A stretch of 64,000 nucleotides of DNA, taken from positions 310,001 to 374,000 of the forward strand of contig NZ_JABMLK010000001.1 of the NCBI RefSeq assembly GCF_013394855.1, read 5' to 3'. Every line of letters begins with the position of its first letter. The first letter of the stretch is position 1. Origin of the DNA: Limnobaculum xujianqingii (GTDB taxonomy: Bacteria; Pseudomonadota; Gammaproteobacteria; Enterobacterales; Enterobacteriaceae). The notes under the pieces are model-generated. The model did not search any database and had not been told where the DNA came from. It saw only the letters and a program-made list of their open reading frames with translations. Shown one piece after another: positions 10,206 to 21,331 of the stretch. A program made the translations under genes and the position numbers.

Positions 10206-11465
10206 ATGAATCTTACCGAACTAAAAAATACGCCGGTCTCTGAGTTGATTACTCTCGGCGAAAATATGGGACTGGAAAACCTGGCCCGTATGCGCAAACA
10301 AGATATTATCTTTTCGATTCTGAAACAGCATGCGAAAAGTGGAGAAGATATTTTTGGCGATGGCGTGCTGGAAATATTGCAGGATGGATTTGGTTTCCTC
10401 CGTTCAGCAGACAGCTCCTACCTCGCAGGTCCAGATGATATCTATGTTTCCCCTAGTCAAATCCGTCGTTTTAACTTACGTACTGGTGACACCATTTCAG
10501 GAAAAATTCGTCCACCGAAAGAAGGTGAACGTTATTTTGCATTACTGAAAGTTAATGAAGTTAACTACGATAAGCCAGAAAACGCCCGCAATAAGATTCT
10601 GTTTGAAAACTTAACTCCATTACATGCTAACTCTCGTCTGCGGATGGAGCGTGGTAATGGTTCTACCGAAGATTTAACCGCTCGTGTTCTGGATCTCGCT
10701 TCACCAATTGGTCGTGGTCAGCGTGGTCTGATTGTTGCGCCACCAAAAGCGGGTAAGACAATGCTGCTGCAAAACATCGCACAGAGCATTGCTTATAACC
10801 ATCCTGACTGTGTGCTGATGGTTTTACTGATTGACGAACGTCCGGAAGAAGTTACTGAGATGCAACGTCTGGTAAAAGGTGAAGTTGTGGCTTCAACCTT
10901 TGATGAACCAGCTTCCCGCCATGTTCAGGTTGCTGAAATGGTGATCGAAAAGGCTAAGCGTCTGGTTGAACATAAAAAAGACGTTATTATTCTGCTCGAT
11001 TCTATTACCCGTTTAGCGCGTGCATATAACACGGTTGTCCCGGCTTCAGGTAAAGTATTGACTGGTGGTGTGGATGCGAATGCTCTGCATCGTCCAAAAC
11101 GTTTCTTTGGTGCGGCACGTAATGTAGAGGAAGGCGGTAGCCTGACCATTATTGCTACGGCACTGGTGGATACTGGCTCTAAAATGGATGAAGTCATCTA
11201 CGAAGAGTTTAAAGGTACAGGCAATATGGAATTACACTTATCGCGCAAGATTGCAGAAAAGCGTGTGTTCCCGGCTATTGATTACAACCGTTCTGGTACT
11301 CGTAAAGAAGAATTACTGACAACATCAGAAGAATTACAAAAAATGTGGATCCTGCGCAGAATCATCCATCCTATGGGAGAGATTGATGCAATGGAATTCC
11401 TCATCAATAAGTTAGCGATGACGAAAACTAATGATGAATTCTTTGATATGATGAAGCGTTCATAA
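10206..11465 (+). CDS. rho: Transcription termination factor Rho
   Basis: Rho is a hexameric RNA-dependent ATPase/translocase that ends transcription. The 419 residues equal the E. coli length. The N-terminal SAP-like helical region and cold-shock RNA-binding domain ([18 protein letters not shown]) precede the ATPase core with Walker [13 protein letters not shown] and Walker [17 protein letters not shown]; the R-loop [23 protein letters not shown] follows. The gene is complete, with a long leader and a hairpin before wecA. Confidence 0.98.
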   Translation: MNLTELKNTPVSELITLGENMGLENLARMRKQDIIFSILKQHAKSGEDIFGDGVLEILQDGFGFLRSADSSYLAGPDDIYVSPSQIRRFNLRTGDTISGKIRPPKEGERYFALLKVNEVNYDKPENARNKILFENLTPLHANSRLRMERGNGSTEDLTARVLDLASPIGRGQRGLIVAPPKAGKTMLLQNIAQSIAYNHPDCVLMVLLIDERPEEVTEMQRLVKGEVVASTFDEPASRHVQVAEMVIEKAKRLVEHKKDVIILLDSITRLARAYNTVVPASGKVLTGGVDANALHRPKRFFGAARNVEEGGSLTIIATALVDTGSKMDEVIYEEFKGTGNMELHLSRKIAEKRVFPAIDYNRSGTRKEELLTTSEELQKMWILRRIIHPMGEIDAMEFLINKLAMTKTNDEFFDMMKRS

Positions 11466-11480
11466 TATTCAGTTAAATAG

Positions 11481-11515
11481 TTATGAGTATTAGAGTAATA
11501 TTCTGATACTCATAA
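11481..11515 (+). terminator. Hairpin between rho and wecA
   Basis: A 14-bp stem (TTATGAGTATTAGA with TCTGATACTCATAA, one wobble pair) with a 7-nt loop fills the short rho-wecA gap. The following sequence is only weakly T-rich, so it may be a partial terminator, an attenuator or an mRNA-stability element rather than a full stop. Confidence 0.45.
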
Positions 11516-11537
11516 ACTTTATCGAGAGCCGTTAATC

Positions 11538-12635
11538 GTGAATTTACTCAGTATGAGTGGCGATCTTGTTATCGTCTTTTTGTTCTCTCTGGCTTTTCTA
11601 TTTATTGCTCGCAAAATAGCCAAGTTTATTGGCTTAGTAGATAAACCAAATTATCGGAAACGCCACCAGGGGGTTATCCCATTAGTTGGTGGTATTTCTG
11701 TTTATGCCGGGATTTGCTTGTATCTCTTTCTTAACTGGAATGAGATTGAGCAACCCGGCATTTATCTTATTTGTGCTGGAATTTTAGTTTTAGTTGGTGC
11801 TGTTGATGACCGTTTTGATATTAGCGTTAAGTTTAGAGCAACAGTACAAGCGCTGGTAGCGATTGCAATGATGGTTTTTGCCGGTCTGTATCTTCATAGT
11901 CTTGGATATATTTTAGGCCCGTGGGAACTGGTGCTTGGCCCGGTTGGTTATGTGGTTACTCTGTTTGCTGTGTGGGCTGCAATCAATGCTTTCAATATGG
12001 TTGATGGTATTGATGGCCTGCTGGGTGGACTAGGATGTGTCACTTTTGGTGCTTTAGGTGTTCTATTAGTCATTGATGGCCAGGCATTTTTAGGCTATTG
12101 GTGCTTTGCTATTATTGTCGCGATTATTCCTTACTTATTGCTAAACTTGGGTGCGTTTGGTAAACGCTACAAAGTGTTTATGGGTGATGCGGGTAGTACA
12201 CTAATCGGTTTCACCGTTATCTGGATTTTATTGCAGAGTACTCAAGGTGTTGGTCATCCAATGAACCCAGTGACTGCATTGTGGGTTATCGCAATACCTT
12301 TGATTGATATGATTGCCATTATGTACCGTCGGTTACGTAAAGGCATGAGCCCATTTGCTGCCGATAGACAGCACATTCATCATCTTATTATGCGTGCTGG
12401 TTTCACTTCCCGTCAGGCGTTTGTGTTGATTACGTTGGCGGCAGCACTATTGGCAGCAATCGGTGTTGTTGGAGAACATATCTTTTTTATCTCTGAATGG
12501 ATGATGTTGGCACTGTTCTTGCTTGTATTTGTATTGTATGGCTTTTGTATAAAGCATGCCTGGCGTGTAGCTCGTTTTATTAAGCGCACAAAGCGTCGTA
12601 TGCGGCGAAATCATGAAAATCAGCGAATTTCTTAA
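11538..12635 (+). CDS. wecA: UDP-GlcNAc:undecaprenyl-P GlcNAc-1-P transferase
   Basis: WecA starts ECA (and often O-antigen) synthesis by moving GlcNAc-1-P onto undecaprenyl phosphate in the inner membrane. It is a 365-residue polytopic protein with the family motifs DDRFD, NAFNMVDGIDGL and the catalytic DRQHIHH loop. The start is GTG 11538 (MNLLSMSGDL, aligned with E. coli MNLLTVSTDL). It is the first gene of the ECA cluster, 72 bp after rho, and is complete. Confidence 0.96.
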   Translation: MNLLSMSGDLVIVFLFSLAFLFIARKIAKFIGLVDKPNYRKRHQGVIPLVGGISVYAGICLYLFLNWNEIEQPGIYLICAGILVLVGAVDDRFDISVKFRATVQALVAIAMMVFAGLYLHSLGYILGPWELVLGPVGYVVTLFAVWAAINAFNMVDGIDGLLGGLGCVTFGALGVLLVIDGQAFLGYWCFAIIVAIIPYLLLNLGAFGKRYKVFMGDAGSTLIGFTVIWILLQSTQGVGHPMNPVTALWVIAIPLIDMIAIMYRRLRKGMSPFAADRQHIHHLIMRAGFTSRQAFVLITLAAALLAAIGVVGEHIFFISEWMMLALFLLVFVLYGFCIKHAWRVARFIKRTKRRMRRNHENQRIS

Positions 12636-12656
12636 CCAGAGGCTTTTGTCTTAGAC

Positions 12657-13697
12657 ATGAAATCAGAGATCCAGTCAGTTGATAATGAATTAGATATTCG
12701 TAGTCTGTGTTATTCATTATGGTACGGCAAAATATGGATTGTTGGCATTGCCATTATTTTTGCAGCTATTGCTTTAGGCTACTCTTATGTAGTCAAACAG
12801 GAGTGGAGCACAACTGCAATTACTGATAAACCGACCGTCAGCATGCTCGGCGGTTATTATTCGCAAGAGCAGTTTTTACGCGGGCTCATTCGAACCAGTA
12901 GTAATAATGCTGCAGTGGCAGAAACACCGATTACGGAAGATGTTTACAGCGAATTTATCATGCAGCTCTCTTCCTATGATGCCCGCCGTGATTTTTGGCT
13001 ACAGTCTGACTACTACAAGCAACGTCAATCTGGTGATGTGCGTGCAGATGCGGTAGTGCTGGATGAGTTGATTAACAATATTGTTTTTATGCCTAAAGAC
13101 GATAAAAAAGGCATGAACGATAGCGTTAAATTGACGGCAGAAACACCAAGTGATGCAAACCAACTGTTGCGCCAGTATATTAATTTTGCTAATCAACGCG
13201 CAGTAGCAAGCTTAAATGCAGAATTACAAGGTACCTGGTCAGTGCGCCAAACATCTCTGGCTCGTCAGGTTCAGCGCCAGGAAAAAATGGCGAATGCAGT
13301 ATACCAGCGGGAATTAAAACGTTTGCAGCAGGCGCTAACCATTGCTCAACAACAGGGAATAACCCGTTCCCAAACAGATGTTCCAGCCGATCAATTACCT
13401 AACTCTGAATTGTTCTTATTAGGTAAGCCGATGCTTCAGGCTCGATACGAGGCATTACAGGCAAATGGTCCTGATTTTGAAAATGATTATGACCACGATC
13501 GCGCTGTACTTTCTTCTCTGAATGATGGGGCAAAACTGGATAATCAGTTTAAAGCATATCGTTATTTGCGTACGCCTGAAGATCCAATTACCCGAGATAA
13601 ACCTCGCCGTTTGTTCCTGCTGATTATGTGGGGTGGGGTGGGCGCACTTGTTGGTGCCGGGGTTGCTCTGACTCGCAGACGTAAAAAAGAAATATGA
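12657..13697 (+). CDS. wzzE: ECA chain-length regulator WzzE
   Basis: This is a polysaccharide co-polymerase that sets ECA repeat number. Its 346 residues match E. coli (348). It has the topology of the Wzz family: a TM helix near residues 24-45, a large periplasmic coiled-coil domain, and a second TM near residues 316-338 followed by the basic tail RRRKKEI. It lies 21 bp after wecA. A small hairpin (AGGTGC/GCACCT, 13705-13722) separates it from wecB. Confidence 0.93.
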   Translation: MKSEIQSVDNELDIRSLCYSLWYGKIWIVGIAIIFAAIALGYSYVVKQEWSTTAITDKPTVSMLGGYYSQEQFLRGLIRTSSNNAAVAETPITEDVYSEFIMQLSSYDARRDFWLQSDYYKQRQSGDVRADAVVLDELINNIVFMPKDDKKGMNDSVKLTAETPSDANQLLRQYINFANQRAVASLNAELQGTWSVRQTSLARQVQRQEKMANAVYQRELKRLQQALTIAQQQGITRSQTDVPADQLPNSELFLLGKPMLQARYEALQANGPDFENDYDHDRAVLSSLNDGAKLDNQFKAYRYLRTPEDPITRDKPRRLFLLIMWGGVGALVGAGVALTRRRKKEI

Positions 13698-13766
13698 TAA
13701 GGATAGGTGCTTTAGGGCACCTTAATGGCATAACTGCCGTGATAACTGACTTAAAGAGATAGCTCT

Positions 13767-14897
13767 GTGAAAGTGTTAACTGTTTTTGGCACGCGACCTG
13801 AAGCAATTAAAATGGCTCCATTAGTGCATGCATTGGCCGATGATGACTATTTTGAGTCGAAAGTTTGTGTGACGGCTCAACATCGGGAGATGTTGGATCA
13901 GGTACTTAAGCTATTTAATATAAAACCTGATTACGATCTGGATATTATGCGTCCAGGGCAAGATTTGACTGAAATTACCTGTCGTATTCTTGAAGGGTTA
14001 AAGCCGGTTTTGGAAGAATTTAAGCCGGATGTAGTCTTGGTTCATGGCGATACCACTACGACTCTTGCCACCAGTCTGGCGGCTTTTTATCAACGTATCC
14101 CTGTCGGACACGTTGAGGCCGGATTACGTACTGGCGATCTCTATTCTCCATGGCCAGAAGAAGGAAACCGAAAATTGACGGGCCATTTGGCCATGTATCA
14201 TTTTTCTCCGACAGAGACATCAAAGCAAAACTTATTAACAGAAGCCATACCTGATAGCCGTATTTTTGTTACAGGTAATACGGTCATTGATGCTTTATTT
14301 TGGGTACGTAATCGTATCCATAATGATGTTCAATTAAAACAGGAGATGGAACAGCGTTACTCCTTCCTGCAGCAAGATAAGAAAATTATTTTAGTTACTG
14401 GTCATCGTCGCGAAAGTTTTGGTGATGGTTTTGAGCGGATTTGCAGTGCATTGGCTGACATTGCTAGTACTCATCCGGATGTGCAGGTAGTTTATCCGGT
14501 ACATCTTAATCCAAATGTCAGAGAGCCAGTTAAACGTATTCTGAGCCATATCGATAATGTGATCTTGATTGAACCTCAAGATTACTTACCGTTTGTTTAT
14601 TTGATGGATCATGCTTATCTAATTTTAACTGATTCTGGTGGTATCCAGGAAGAAGCACCTTCTTTAGGCAAGCCGGTTTTGGTTATGCGTAAAACTACAG
14701 AACGCCCGGAAGCAGTTTCTGCAGGTACAGTAAGATTAGTTGGTACAAATATTGCATTGATTTTAGAAGAGGTGAGTCGGCTGTTAACGGATGAAAATGA
14801 ATATCACTTAATGAGCCGAGCACATAATCCTTACGGTGATGGGAAGGCCTGTCAGCGTATTCTCGATGCTTTAAAAAATAATCAGGTGAAGCTATGA
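13767..14897 (+). CDS. wecB: UDP-GlcNAc 2-epimerase (non-hydrolysing)
   Basis: WecB interconverts UDP-GlcNAc and UDP-ManNAc for ECA. It has 376 residues, identical to the E. coli length. The GT-B-like fold signature is clear: [16 protein letters not shown] at the N-terminus, [20 protein letters not shown], the catalytic-region GHRRESFG and [19 protein letters not shown]. The start is GTG 13767. It overlaps wecC by 4 bp (ATGA), indicating translational coupling. Confidence 0.97.
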   Translation: MKVLTVFGTRPEAIKMAPLVHALADDDYFESKVCVTAQHREMLDQVLKLFNIKPDYDLDIMRPGQDLTEITCRILEGLKPVLEEFKPDVVLVHGDTTTTLATSLAAFYQRIPVGHVEAGLRTGDLYSPWPEEGNRKLTGHLAMYHFSPTETSKQNLLTEAIPDSRIFVTGNTVIDALFWVRNRIHNDVQLKQEMEQRYSFLQQDKKIILVTGHRRESFGDGFERICSALADIASTHPDVQVVYPVHLNPNVREPVKRILSHIDNVILIEPQDYLPFVYLMDHAYLILTDSGGIQEEAPSLGKPVLVMRKTTERPEAVSAGTVRLVGTNIALILEEVSRLLTDENEYHLMSRAHNPYGDGKACQRILDALKNNQVKL

Positions 14898-16156
14898 GTT
14901 TTGAAACAATTTCAGTAATCGGTCTTGGTTATATTGGTTTGCCTACTGCTGCAGCTTTTGCGTCGCGCAAAAAAAAGGTTATTGGCGTAGATATTAATCA
15001 GCATGCGGTAGATACCATTAACCGCGGTGCGATTCATATTGTTGAGCCTGATTTAGATAAAGTGGTTAAAGAAGCCGTTGAAGCGGGTTGCTTACAGGCG
15101 GTTACTAAGCCTTTAGCTGCGGATGCATTTTTGATTGCTGTTCCAACACCTTTTAAAGGCGATCATGAGCCAGATATGGTGTATGTGGAAGCTGCTGCTA
15201 AATCTATAGCTCCAGTACTGAAAAAAGGCGATCTGGTTATTCTGGAGTCAACTTCTCCGGTTGGTGCGACTGAACAAATGGCCGGTTGGCTGGCGGGAGC
15301 TCGTTCTGACCTTACTTTTCCTCAACAGGCTGGCGAACAGGCTGATATTAATATCGCTTATTGCCCTGAGCGCGTATTACCAGGGAAAGTGATGGTAGAG
15401 CTGATTCAGAACGACCGTGTCGTAGGTGGTATGACTCCTCGTTGTTCAGACCGTGCCAGCGCGTTATACAAAATTTTCCTGAAAGGTGAATGTGTTATTA
15501 CCAACTCTCGTACTGCAGAGATGTGTAAATTAACTGAAAACAGCTTCCGTGATGTCAACATTGCCTTTGCTAACGAGTTATCACTGATTTGCGATCATCA
15601 GGGGATTAACGTGTGGGAGCTGATTCGTCTGGCTAACCGTCATCCTCGGGTTAATATTTTGCAGCCAGGGCCTGGTGTTGGTGGTCACTGTATTGCTGTC
15701 GACCCATGGTTTATCGTGGCGCAAAACCCTCAGGATGCACGTTTGATTCGTATCGCTCGTGAAGTGAATGATGGCAAACCTTATTGGGTGCTGGATAAAG
15801 TAAAATCTGCAGTAGCTGATTGTCTGACGGCAACGGGCAAGCGGGCCTCAGAGATTAAAATAGCCTGCTTTGGTCTGGCATTTAAGCCAGATATTGACGA
15901 TCTGAGAGAGAGCCCGGCGCTGGAAATTACCCACATGATTGCCGACTGGCATGCGGGGACAACGCTGGCCGTTGAGCCAAACGTTCATGAATTACCAAAA
16001 GTGCTGGCTGAAAAAGCCCAATTAACTGAAACCGAAAAAGCACTGGTTGACGCGGATGTTTTAGTCATGTTGGTTGACCATCGCCAGTTTAAGGCAGTTA
16101 GTCCGGAACAAGTTAAACAACAGTGGATTATTGATACAAAAGGGGTATGGCGTTGA
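14894..16156 (+). CDS. wecC: UDP-N-acetyl-D-mannosamine dehydrogenase
   Basis: WecC oxidises UDP-ManNAc to UDP-ManNAcA with NAD+ in two steps. The 420 residues contain the Rossmann [14 protein letters not shown] loop, CPERVLPG, and the catalytic cysteine in [12 protein letters not shown]. The UDP-binding C-terminal domain begins around [17 protein letters not shown]. It overlaps both wecB and rffG, consistent with one operon. Confidence 0.97.
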   Translation: MSFETISVIGLGYIGLPTAAAFASRKKKVIGVDINQHAVDTINRGAIHIVEPDLDKVVKEAVEAGCLQAVTKPLAADAFLIAVPTPFKGDHEPDMVYVEAAAKSIAPVLKKGDLVILESTSPVGATEQMAGWLAGARSDLTFPQQAGEQADINIAYCPERVLPGKVMVELIQNDRVVGGMTPRCSDRASALYKIFLKGECVITNSRTAEMCKLTENSFRDVNIAFANELSLICDHQGINVWELIRLANRHPRVNILQPGPGVGGHCIAVDPWFIVAQNPQDARLIRIAREVNDGKPYWVLDKVKSAVADCLTATGKRASEIKIACFGLAFKPDIDDLRESPALEITHMIADWHAGTTLAVEPNVHELPKVLAEKAQLTETEKALVDADVLVMLVDHRQFKAVSPEQVKQQWIIDTKGVWR

Positions 16157-17220
16157 GAAAGATTTTAGTCACTGGCGGAGCCGGTTTTATTGGCTCTGCG
16201 GTAGTGAGACATATTATTCAGGATACCAAAGATAGTGTATTGGTAGTTGATAAGCTGACTTATGCCGGAAATCTGGATTCATTGGCTGAAGTATCTGATA
16301 GTGAACGCTATTGTTTTGAACAAGTTGATATTTGTGACCGATCTGCGCTGGATCGTATTTTTACACAGTATCAACCAGATTTAATAATGCATCTGGCTGC
16401 TGAGAGCCATGTGGATCGCTCTATTGATGGTCCGGCAGCATTTATTGAAACCAATATTGTTGGAACTTATACGTTGCTGGAAGCCGCTCGTCACTATTGG
16501 ATAGGGCTGGATACTGCATTGAAGCAAGCATTTCGCTTCCATCATATCTCTACTGATGAAGTGTATGGTGATTTGCATGGGACTACGGACTTGTTTACTG
16601 AAACAACGCCTTATGCACCAAGCAGCCCTTATTCAGCGTCTAAAGCGTCCAGCGATCATTTGATCAGGGCTTGGCTGCGTACCTATGGTTTTCCAACCAT
16701 TGTGACTAACTGTTCTAATAACTATGGCCCATATCATTTTCCTGAGAAGTTAATTCCTCTGATCATTTTGAATGCATTAGAAGGAAAAGCATTACCGGTT
16801 TATGGTAACGGCGCTCAGGTCAGGGACTGGTTATTTGTTGAGGATCACGCCAGAGCTTTATATAAGGTAGTCACTGAAGGTGTTATTGGTGAAACCTACA
16901 ATATTGGCGGTCATAATGAGCGTAAGAATATTGAAGTTGTACGCACTATTTGTCAGCTACTGGAAGAGTTGGCGCCATCAAAGCCTGAAGGTGTCGCTAA
17001 ATATGAGGATCTGATTACTTACGTAACGGATCGCCCTGGTCATGACATGCGCTATGCAATCGATGCCAGCAAGATTGAGCGTGAACTGGGCTGGAAACCG
17101 CTGGAAACTTTTGAATCAGGTATTCGCAAGACAGTTTTCTGGTATCTGACGAATCAGGAGTGGTGGCAGCGCGTTCAGGATGGAAGTTATGCCAGAGAAC
17201 GCATTGGTTTAACATCATAG
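16147..17220 (+). CDS. rffG: dTDP-glucose 4,6-dehydratase
   Basis: RffG makes dTDP-4-keto-6-deoxyglucose, the precursor of dTDP-Fuc4NAc. It is a short-chain dehydrogenase with TGGAGFIG near the N-terminus, STDEVYG, and the catalytic YSASK. It has 357 residues from ATG 16147. The TTG at 16153, which overlaps the wecC stop and aligns exactly with the E. coli N-terminus MRKIL, is an equally plausible start. It is followed by an unusual 113-bp gap before rffH. Confidence 0.95.
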   Translation: MALRKILVTGGAGFIGSAVVRHIIQDTKDSVLVVDKLTYAGNLDSLAEVSDSERYCFEQVDICDRSALDRIFTQYQPDLIMHLAAESHVDRSIDGPAAFIETNIVGTYTLLEAARHYWIGLDTALKQAFRFHHISTDEVYGDLHGTTDLFTETTPYAPSSPYSASKASSDHLIRAWLRTYGFPTIVTNCSNNYGPYHFPEKLIPLIILNALEGKALPVYGNGAQVRDWLFVEDHARALYKVVTEGVIGETYNIGGHNERKNIEVVRTICQLLEELAPSKPEGVAKYEDLITYVTDRPGHDMRYAIDASKIERELGWKPLETFESGIRKTVFWYLTNQEWWQRVQDGSYARERIGLTS

Positions 17221-17238
17221 TTCTGATAACAAAATAAC

Positions 17239-17320
17239 ATGGGAGTTCAAAGCAGAAATCCCATCAAAATATTCTATTTATGTAATATCCCTGATTTCCG
17301 ATTAATACAAGCGTCAGGGA
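17239..17320 (+). promoter_or_regulatory. Two hairpins in the rffG-rffH gap
   Basis: One inverted repeat pairs ATGGGA (17239) with TCCCAT (17259). A second pairs TCCCTGA (17288) with TCAGGGA (17314), whose 3' arm covers an AGGGA close to the rffH start. In E. coli these two genes are nearly contiguous, so this gap may hold an internal promoter or an attenuation point. Inference only. Confidence 0.3.
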
Positions 17321-17333
17321 AATGGTGAATTCA

Positions 17334-18215
17334 ATGAAAGGTATTATTTTAGCGGGTGGTTCAGGTACCCGACTGTATCCAATTACGCGCGGTGTATCCA
17401 AACAGCTGTTGCCTATTTATGATAAACCAATGATTTATTATCCGCTTTCCGTACTAATGCTGGCGGGAGTTCGGGATATTTTGATTATTTCTACTCCGGA
17501 AGACTTACCGTCATTTCAACGGTTGTTGGGCACTGGCGAAGAGTTTGGCATTAAACTCAGCTATGCAGCACAGCCGAGCCCGGATGGATTGGCTCAGGCA
17601 TTTCTGATTGGTGAAGAGTTTCTTGACGGTGACTCCTGTTGTTTGGTCTTGGGAGATAACATCTTTTTTGGCCAAAGCTTCAGCTCAAAATTGCGTAGTG
17701 TTGTTGCTCGTGACCAGGGTGCGACTGTTTTTGGTTATCAGGTGATGGACCCTGAACGTTTTGGGGTTGTGGAGTTTGATGACAACTTCCGTGCGTTGTC
17801 CATTGAGGAAAAACCACTTAAGCCGAAGTCAACTTGGGCGGTTACTGGGCTCTACTTCTATGATAATCAAGTGGTCGAGTTAGCTAAGCAGGTTAAACCA
17901 TCTCCGCGTGGAGAGCTGGAGATTACCAGTATTAATCAAATGTATCTTGAGCAAGGTACGTTGAATGTTGAATTGCTTGGCAGAGGGTTTGCATGGTTAG
18001 ATACAGGCACTCACGATAGCCTGATTGAGGCTAGTACCTTTGTACAAACAGTAGAGAAACGACAAGGGTTTAAAGTTGCCTGTCTGGAAGAGATTGCCTG
18101 GCGTAATGGCTGGCTAGATGATACTAGCGTATTAAAAACCGCACAGCTTCTGGCTAAAACTGGTTATGGGAAATATTTGCAGGATTTACTCGATGTCCGT
18201 CCGCGCCAATATTGA
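17334..18215 (+). CDS. rffH: Glucose-1-phosphate thymidylyltransferase
   Basis: RffH makes dTDP-glucose from dTTP and glucose-1-P. It has 293 residues (the same as E. coli) from ATG 17334 ([16 protein letters not shown]), with the nucleotide-binding GGSGTRL loop, [27 protein letters not shown] and EEKPLKPKS. An in-frame ATG at 17322 would add MVNS but places the AGGGA ribosome site too close. The 3' end overlaps the start of wecD. Confidence 0.95.
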   Translation: MKGIILAGGSGTRLYPITRGVSKQLLPIYDKPMIYYPLSVLMLAGVRDILIISTPEDLPSFQRLLGTGEEFGIKLSYAAQPSPDGLAQAFLIGEEFLDGDSCCLVLGDNIFFGQSFSSKLRSVVARDQGATVFGYQVMDPERFGVVEFDDNFRALSIEEKPLKPKSTWAVTGLYFYDNQVVELAKQVKPSPRGELEITSINQMYLEQGTLNVELLGRGFAWLDTGTHDSLIEASTFVQTVEKRQGFKVACLEEIAWRNGWLDDTSVLKTAQLLAKTGYGKYLQDLLDVRPRQY

Positions 18216-18906
18216 GCCTCTTGAGTGGGAGAGTGATTTTTTTTCACTCTCCACGGCTAAGCTGAATTTTAGTGAATCGGTATCTACGCCACTAGATGTG
18301 CAAGCGTTGTCTGGTTTTCAACTGGTTCAGGCAAAGGTACCTGCATCACGTGGTGACTGGATAGATACTCTAAGCGCATTGAATTTTCATTTGGTTGAAG
18401 GTGAAGTAGATTTTATAGCATCGCTTGATGCTGTAACTGATGGTTCTCCAGATTTATTATTTACCTGCCGGTTAGCTACTGAGCAGGATGTGCCAGCATT
18501 ACGAGCAGTAGCATCAGATGTTTTTCGCCAGAGTAGATTTCGCGCTCCATGGTATCAGAATGGCGATAGTGGTCGTTTCTATGCTTTATGGGTGGAAAAA
18601 GCCGTATCCGGCACTTTCGATCATAGCTGTTTAATACTTGAGGATAAAGAGGGCCATCCTCAGGGCTTTGTGACTTTACGTGATATTGGTGATAATCAGG
18701 GGCGTATCGGCCTGCTAGCCGTTTGGTCAGGCTGTAATAATAAAGGTGTTGGCCTTGAGCTGATGAAGATAGCTAAAAGTTGGTGTGTGGCACGAAAATT
18801 GAGTCACCTCTGTGTTGCTACTCAGATGGGAAATCTTGCGGCTTTGCGTCTTTATATTCGTAGCGGTGCATCTATCAATAGCACAGCATATTGGTTATAC
18901 AGATAA
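18193..18906 (+). CDS. wecD: dTDP-fucosamine acetyltransferase
   Basis: WecD (RffC) transfers acetyl from acetyl-CoA to dTDP-Fuc4N. The 237-residue GNAT protein has a variable N-terminal domain, the QSRFRAPWY segment typical of WecD, and a C-terminal acetyl-CoA region ending [13 protein letters not shown] like E. coli. The start ATG 18193 ([13 protein letters not shown]) lies inside the 3' end of rffH (23-bp overlap). The canonical GNAT loop is degenerate ([14 protein letters not shown]). Confidence 0.92.
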   Translation: MSVRANIEPLEWESDFFSLSTAKLNFSESVSTPLDVQALSGFQLVQAKVPASRGDWIDTLSALNFHLVEGEVDFIASLDAVTDGSPDLLFTCRLATEQDVPALRAVASDVFRQSRFRAPWYQNGDSGRFYALWVEKAVSGTFDHSCLILEDKEGHPQGFVTLRDIGDNQGRIGLLAVWSGCNNKGVGLELMKIAKSWCVARKLSHLCVATQMGNLAALRLYIRSGASINSTAYWLYR

Positions 18907-18948
18907 TTATTTACAGATGTCTAATTAACAAATTACTCAGGTGAAAAA

Positions 18949-20079
18949 ATGATTCCTTTTAACTCTCCTCCGGTTGTTGGTACCGAACTTGAATATATGA
19001 AAGCCGCAATGGGTAGCGGTAAGTTATGTGGTGATGGTGGATTTACCCGTCGCTGTCAGCAGTGGATGGAGCAGCACTTTGGTAGCCATAAAGTGTTGTT
19101 GACACCATCTTGCACTGCTTCATTGGAGATGGCTGCGTTATTGCTGGATATTAAATCTGGTGATGAAGTTATCATGCCAAGTTTTACTTTTGTTTCAACG
19201 GCAAATGCTTTTGTGCTGCGTGGAGCCAAAGTGGTATTTGTGGATGTTCGTCCTGATACGATGAATATTGATGAAACTAAAATTGAAGCCGCAATTACTG
19301 AAAATACTCGAGTGATTGTTCCGGTTCATTATGCAGGTGTAGCATGTGAAATGGACACTATTATGAGTTTAGCTAAAAAATATGATCTATATGTGGTGGA
19401 GGATGCGGCGCAGGGGGTGATGTCCACCTATAAGGGTAAAGCATTAGGTACCATTGGCCATATAGGTTGTTTTAGCTTCCACGAAACAAAAAACTATACG
19501 GCGGGTGGCGAAGGCGGGGCTACGTTAATTAACGACTCTGCATTGATTGATCGGGCAGAAATTATCCGTGAAAAGGGAACTAACCGTAGCCAATTTTTTC
19601 GTGGTCAGGTAGATAAATATACTTGGCGTGATATTGGTTCCAGTTATTTGATGGCTGACTTACAGGCTGCGTATCTATGGGGGCAGCTTGAAGCGGCAGA
19701 GCCGATTAACCAGCGTCGTCTGCAACTATGGCACAACTATAATGATGCATTTAAAGCGTTAGCAGCACAGGGAAGAATTGAACTGCCAACGATTCCAGTA
19801 AACTGCCAGCAAAATGCCCATATGTTCTATATCAAACTGAATGATGTGGAGGACCGTACCCGCTTTATCAGTTATCTGAAAGAGGCGGAGATTATGGCGG
19901 TATTCCATTATATTCCTCTGCATGCTTGCCCTGCCGGTGAGAAGTACGGTGAATTTCATGGTGAAGATCGCTATACCACTAAAGAGAGCGATCGTCTGGT
20001 TCGTTTGCCATTATTCTTTAATATGACAGATATTAATCAACGTACAGTTATCAATACTATTCTGAATTATTTCGCCTGA
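18949..20079 (+). CDS. wecE: dTDP-4-amino-4,6-dideoxygalactose transaminase
   Basis: WecE (RffA) is a PLP-dependent DegT/DnrJ/EryC1 aminotransferase that forms dTDP-Fuc4N from the 4-keto sugar and glutamate. The 376 residues match E. coli. The PLP lysine is in SFHETKNYTAGGEGG, preceded by VEDAAQGVMSTYKGK. It is complete, with a ribosome site CAGGTGAAAAA before ATG 18949. Confidence 0.97.
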   Translation: MIPFNSPPVVGTELEYMKAAMGSGKLCGDGGFTRRCQQWMEQHFGSHKVLLTPSCTASLEMAALLLDIKSGDEVIMPSFTFVSTANAFVLRGAKVVFVDVRPDTMNIDETKIEAAITENTRVIVPVHYAGVACEMDTIMSLAKKYDLYVVEDAAQGVMSTYKGKALGTIGHIGCFSFHETKNYTAGGEGGATLINDSALIDRAEIIREKGTNRSQFFRGQVDKYTWRDIGSSYLMADLQAAYLWGQLEAAEPINQRRLQLWHNYNDAFKALAAQGRIELPTIPVNCQQNAHMFYIKLNDVEDRTRFISYLKEAEIMAVFHYIPLHACPAGEKYGEFHGEDRYTTKESDRLVRLPLFFNMTDINQRTVINTILNYFA

Positions 20080-20080
20080 T

Positions 20081-21331
20081 ATGTCTCTGGCAAAAGCATC
20101 AATTTGGACTGCTGCCTCCACGCTGATTAAGATCGGCGTGGGGTTATTGATCGTTAAATTATTAGCGGTCTCTTTTGGTCCCAGCGGTGTAGGGCAGGCA
20201 GGTAACTTTCGTCAGTTAATTACCGTATTGGGCGTGCTGTCAGGTGCCGGGATATTTAATGGTATTACACGCTATGTGGCTCAATATCAGCAAGAACCGG
20301 AACAGTTGCGCAAAGCACTGGGAACATCCGCCAGTATCGTTTTAGGCTTTTCTACTCTGCTGGCGGTTATCTTTTTACTGTTTGCTGGACCTATCAGCGT
20401 GGGATTATTTGGTCATGCTGAGTATCAGAATGTAGTGAAGTCGGTTGCATTCATTCAGATGGGAATTGCTTACGCCAACTTCTTCCTGGCCGTTTTGAAA
20501 GGTTATCGTGATGCGGTAGGTAATGCGCTCGGTGTCATTGGCGGTAGCCTGTTTGGCGTAGTCGGATACCTGGTTTGTTACTATCTGGGTGGTTATGAAG
20601 GTGCATTGGCTGGTTTAGCGCTGGTTCCCGCACTGGTGGTTATTCCTGCCGGTTTTATTCTGTGGCGTAGAAAAACGGTTCCTTTCGGCTATTTAAAGCC
20701 AATGTGGGACAAAGCGTTGGCCAGCAGTCTGGGCAAATTCACCATCATGGCATTGATTACTTCAGTAACGTTACCTGTTGCCTATGTGATGATGAGGAAT
20801 TTACTGGCGGAACACTACAGTTGGGATGATGTTGGTATCTGGCAGGGTGTCAGCAGTATTTCCGATGCTTATCTACAGTTTATTACTGCTTCGTTTACTG
20901 TCTATCTGTTACCCACCCTTTCTCGACTGACTAATAAGTCTGACATCTCACGAGAAATTTTACGCTCGCTACGTTTTGTTTTACCCGTTGTGGCTGTCGT
21001 TAGCTTTAGCGTTTGGTTATTACGTGATTTTGCCATTTGGCTGCTGTTTTCCAGCAAGTTTGTTGCCATGCGCGATCTGTTTGCCTGGCAACTGGTGGGT
21101 GATGTATTAAAAGTAGGTTCGTATGTCTTTGGCTATTTAGTGATTGCGAAGGCATCATTACGGTTTTATATCCTGACGGAAGTGAGTCAGTTTGCTTTAC
21201 TAACCGGTTTTTCACATTGGTTGATACCGCAAAATGGTGCTATGGGTGCAGCCCAGTCTTATATGGCTACCTATATTATCTATTTTGTACTTTGTAGCTG
21301 CGTTTTCTTTATTTATCGTAGACGATCATGA
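20081..21331 (+). CDS. wzxE: ECA lipid III flippase
   Basis: WzxE flips the Und-PP-linked ECA trisaccharide across the inner membrane. It is a 416-residue MATE/PST-superfamily protein with about 12 predicted membrane spans; the N-terminus [22 protein letters not shown] matches E. coli WzxE. It starts 2 bp after the wecE stop and overlaps wecF by 4 bp. Confidence 0.95.
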   Translation: MSLAKASIWTAASTLIKIGVGLLIVKLLAVSFGPSGVGQAGNFRQLITVLGVLSGAGIFNGITRYVAQYQQEPEQLRKALGTSASIVLGFSTLLAVIFLLFAGPISVGLFGHAEYQNVVKSVAFIQMGIAYANFFLAVLKGYRDAVGNALGVIGGSLFGVVGYLVCYYLGGYEGALAGLALVPALVVIPAGFILWRRKTVPFGYLKPMWDKALASSLGKFTIMALITSVTLPVAYVMMRNLLAEHYSWDDVGIWQGVSSISDAYLQFITASFTVYLLPTLSRLTNKSDISREILRSLRFVLPVVAVVSFSVWLLRDFAIWLLFSSKFVAMRDLFAWQLVGDVLKVGSYVFGYLVIAKASLRFYILTEVSQFALLTGFSHWLIPQNGAMGAAQSYMATYIIYFVLCSCVFFIYRRRS

